From Candidatus Pacebacteria bacterium UBA1364 (GTDB lineage: Bacteria > Patescibacteriota > Microgenomatia > UBA1400 > PJMF01), in the NCBI GenBank assembly GCA_002306345.1, contig DBRQ01000002.1:123867-147747 (forward strand): 23,881 nucleotides of DNA, in the 5' to 3' direction. The notes under the pieces were generated by a model that was not told the DNA's origin, made no database searches, and saw only the letters and a list, made by a program, of their open reading frames with translations. The position numbers and the translations under genes are program-made. Shown piece by piece: positions 22,668-23,881 of the stretch. Position 1 is the stretch's first letter. The number at the start of each line of letters is the position of its first letter.

Positions 22668-23639
22668 ATGAAATTAGTGAGCGTTGTTGTTCCCATTTAT
22701 AACGTTGAATCTTATCTTGATCAATGTATTCAATCCATCCTAAACCAAGAATATTCAAATATTGAAATAATTCTAGTTAATGACGGTTCTACTGATAAAA
22801 GTGAAGAAATCTGTAACAATTATGCAAAATTAGATTCAAGAATCACAATAATTCATCAAAAAAATAAAGGCCACGGACTAGCTTGTAATGCAGGTATTGC
22901 AAAATCTAATGGAAAATACCTTTGCTTTTGTGATGGTGATGATTATTTTTTTCCACACACTATTAAAAAATTTGTTGAAACCATAGAAAAAACCCACACA
23001 AAAATAGCTGTTTGCGCTGCTTATGCATTCGATAGCAACACTAATCAAGTCTCGATCGATCCTTATCACGCTTTAATTAGAATTCCCAAATTACATAATG
23101 AAGATGTCTTGACGAATGAAGATCTTATTAAATACGCAAGTAATTTAAGTGTGAGACATTGGGATAAGATTTACGATTTAAAATGGCTGAAAAATAAAAA
23201 GATTTTGTTTCCAAAAATGAAAACTAGTTATAACGATGTTCCATTTCATTGGTTGGTTCTTTCAAAAGTTTCTAAAATAGCCATCATTCGCGAGCAGTTG
23301 TACGCCTATCGTTTAAATAGAGTTGGCTCATCATGCTACAACATTAAACAGCAAGAATATTTCAACGTGAGAGCTTTAACTATAAAAATTATCAAAAAAC
23401 AAAAACCAGAGTTATTAGACGAATTCTATAAATTATTTATCATCGATATGAATTGGCTGAAAAATTTAGAAAAACCAATTGAAAATCAATTTACGGAAAT
23501 ACTAAAAGGGGCTTTAAAAGACAAAAAACTACTTCCTGAAACAAAAATGTTTATTAAAGAATACTTTGATCAAAAATCAAAAAAATATTTATTAAAAAAG
23601 AAAATCAAAAAAATATTAAAAGCTATACTTTTTAATTAG
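22668..23639 (+). CDS. Glycosyltransferase family 2 (GT-A fold, EpsJ/capsule type)
   Basis: A 323-residue inverting glycosyltransferase: KLVSVVVPIYNVESYLDQCI (2-21), ILVNDGSTDKSEEIC (35-49), KNKGHGLACNAGI (66-78) and the metal-binding DGDD (89-92). HWDKIYDLKWLK further on is typical of EpsJ-like and capsule GT2 enzymes. The C-terminus is very Lys-rich, suggesting a peripheral membrane contact. I chose the ATG at 22668 over the GTG at 22662 because the family begins directly at this point. No Shine-Dalgarno is present. The 3' end overlaps the convergent aminotransferase gene by 24 nt. Confidence 0.9.
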   Translation: MKLVSVVVPIYNVESYLDQCIQSILNQEYSNIEIILVNDGSTDKSEEICNNYAKLDSRITIIHQKNKGHGLACNAGIAKSNGKYLCFCDGDDYFFPHTIKKFVETIEKTHTKIAVCAAYAFDSNTNQVSIDPYHALIRIPKLHNEDVLTNEDLIKYASNLSVRHWDKIYDLKWLKNKKILFPKMKTSYNDVPFHWLVLSKVSKIAIIREQLYAYRLNRVGSSCYNIKQQEYFNVRALTIKIIKKQKPELLDEFYKLFIIDMNWLKNLEKPIENQFTEILKGALKDKKLLPETKMFIKEYFDQKSKKYLLKKKIKKILKAILFN

Positions 23640-23881
23640 TTTACAAATAAAATCTATTTCTGTTTCTTTAAGTTCCGGATAAAGTGGAATTGCTAACGTT
23701 TGTTTTGCGAAAAGCTCTGCATTGGGAAAATCGCCTTTTTTATACCCTAAAAAGCGCAATGATTCTTGTAAGTGGAGAGGAATTGGATAATAAATACCGG
23801 TTTGGACACCATTGTCAGATAAATATTTGGCAAATTTTTTTCTGTTTTTAATGAAAATGGAAAAAACATATAGAGATGGCT
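23616..23881 (-). CDS. DegT/DnrJ/EryC1/StrS sugar aminotransferase, partial (C-terminus only)
   Basis: The minus-strand frame is open from the right edge to a TAA at 23618-23616. The 88 visible residues carry the family's C-terminal signature: LYVFSIFIKNRKKFAKYLSD, GVQTGIYYPIPLHLQ, LRFLGYKKGDFPNAELFAKQ, LAIPLYPELKETEIDFI. These PLP enzymes place an amino group on a nucleotide-linked keto sugar, supplying amino sugars for surface glycans. The Lys that binds PLP lies outside the window. The GIYYPIPLH form is frequent in enzymes making 3- or 4-amino sugars such as the WbpE type, but the product cannot be fixed. The end overlaps the convergent GT2 gene by 24 nt. Confidence 0.85.
   Translation of the reverse strand, partial: PSLYVFSIFIKNRKKFAKYLSDNGVQTGIYYPIPLHLQESLRFLGYKKGDFPNAELFAKQTLAIPLYPELKETEIDFICKLIKKYSF

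Noticed and set aside
1..23881. Possibility that TGA encodes glycine, as in some CPR lineages
   Set aside because: TGA ends several genes exactly where families end or where the next gene begins (183, 9316, 16626), and no in-frame TGA is needed in any gene.
1..23881. CRISPR array, tRNA, rRNA or transposase
   Set aside because: No regularly spaced direct repeats, no cloverleaf with tRNA consensus bases, no rRNA-like sequence and no transposase motif were seen.

Overview
The window is AT-rich, almost entirely coding and reads like part of a Candidate Phyla Radiation (Patescibacteria) genome, perhaps Microgenomates. This is an inference from gene style: short divergent housekeeping genes, many unknown membrane proteins, dense surface-sugar genes and frequent strand switches. 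TGA clearly serves as a stop (for example at 183, 9316 and 16626), so the recoded-TGA lineages (Gracilibacteria, Absconditabacteria) are unlikely. No tRNA, rRNA, CRISPR array or insertion sequence was seen.

Layout. (1) Positions 1-3754, minus strand: a compact run of small or anchored proteins, namely a 62-aa acidic protein, two unknown proteins, a membrane-anchored GH3/NagZ-like glycosidase, a multi-span membrane protein, an anchored DUF192 protein and a partial gene running off the left edge. (2) Positions 3839-7161: a phosphoglycosyl transferase (plus), ribosomal protein S1 (minus) and phosphoglycerate kinase (plus). Between S1 and pgk lies an elaborate nested inverted repeat (5660-5837) that can fold into a long stem closing three hairpin arms. 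(3) Positions 7172-13520, minus strand: a beta-propeller/DUF5060/clan-A glycosidase fusion, a GT2 plus YdjC-deacetylase fusion and an O-antigen-ligase-like protein with a long tail. (4) Positions 13648-16139, plus strand: a GT39-like integral membrane glycosyltransferase overlapping a GT4. (5) Positions 16147-18223, minus strand: a radical SAM/SPASM protein followed by a PssD/PssE (Alg14/Alg13-like) two-part glycosyltransferase. (6) Positions 18268-23639: a GT2 (plus), a three-gene minus operon (Wzy-like, unknown anchored protein, GT4) and another GT2 (plus). (7) At the right edge, the C-terminus of a DegT/DnrJ/EryC1/StrS sugar aminotransferase (minus).

Working model (inference). From about 3.8 kb to the right edge this is mostly a cell-surface polysaccharide/glycoconjugate locus. 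The phosphoglycosyl transferase would start a lipid-linked glycan, PssDE and the GT2/GT4 enzymes would extend it, the aminotransferase would supply an amino sugar, and the Wzy-like proteins would polymerise or ligate it. The GT2-YdjC fusion and the GT39-like protein suggest a second route: a polyprenyl-phosphate-linked N-acetyl sugar is made, deacetylated and transferred outside the membrane, as proposed for Francisella FlmF2/NaxD/FlmK.

Expression signals. Several transcription units have a -10 element, often extended (TGnTAnnnT), 6-7 nt before the ATG and no Shine-Dalgarno. This predicts leaderless mRNAs, whereas S1, pgk, pssE and some internal operon genes carry recognisable Shine-Dalgarno sequences.
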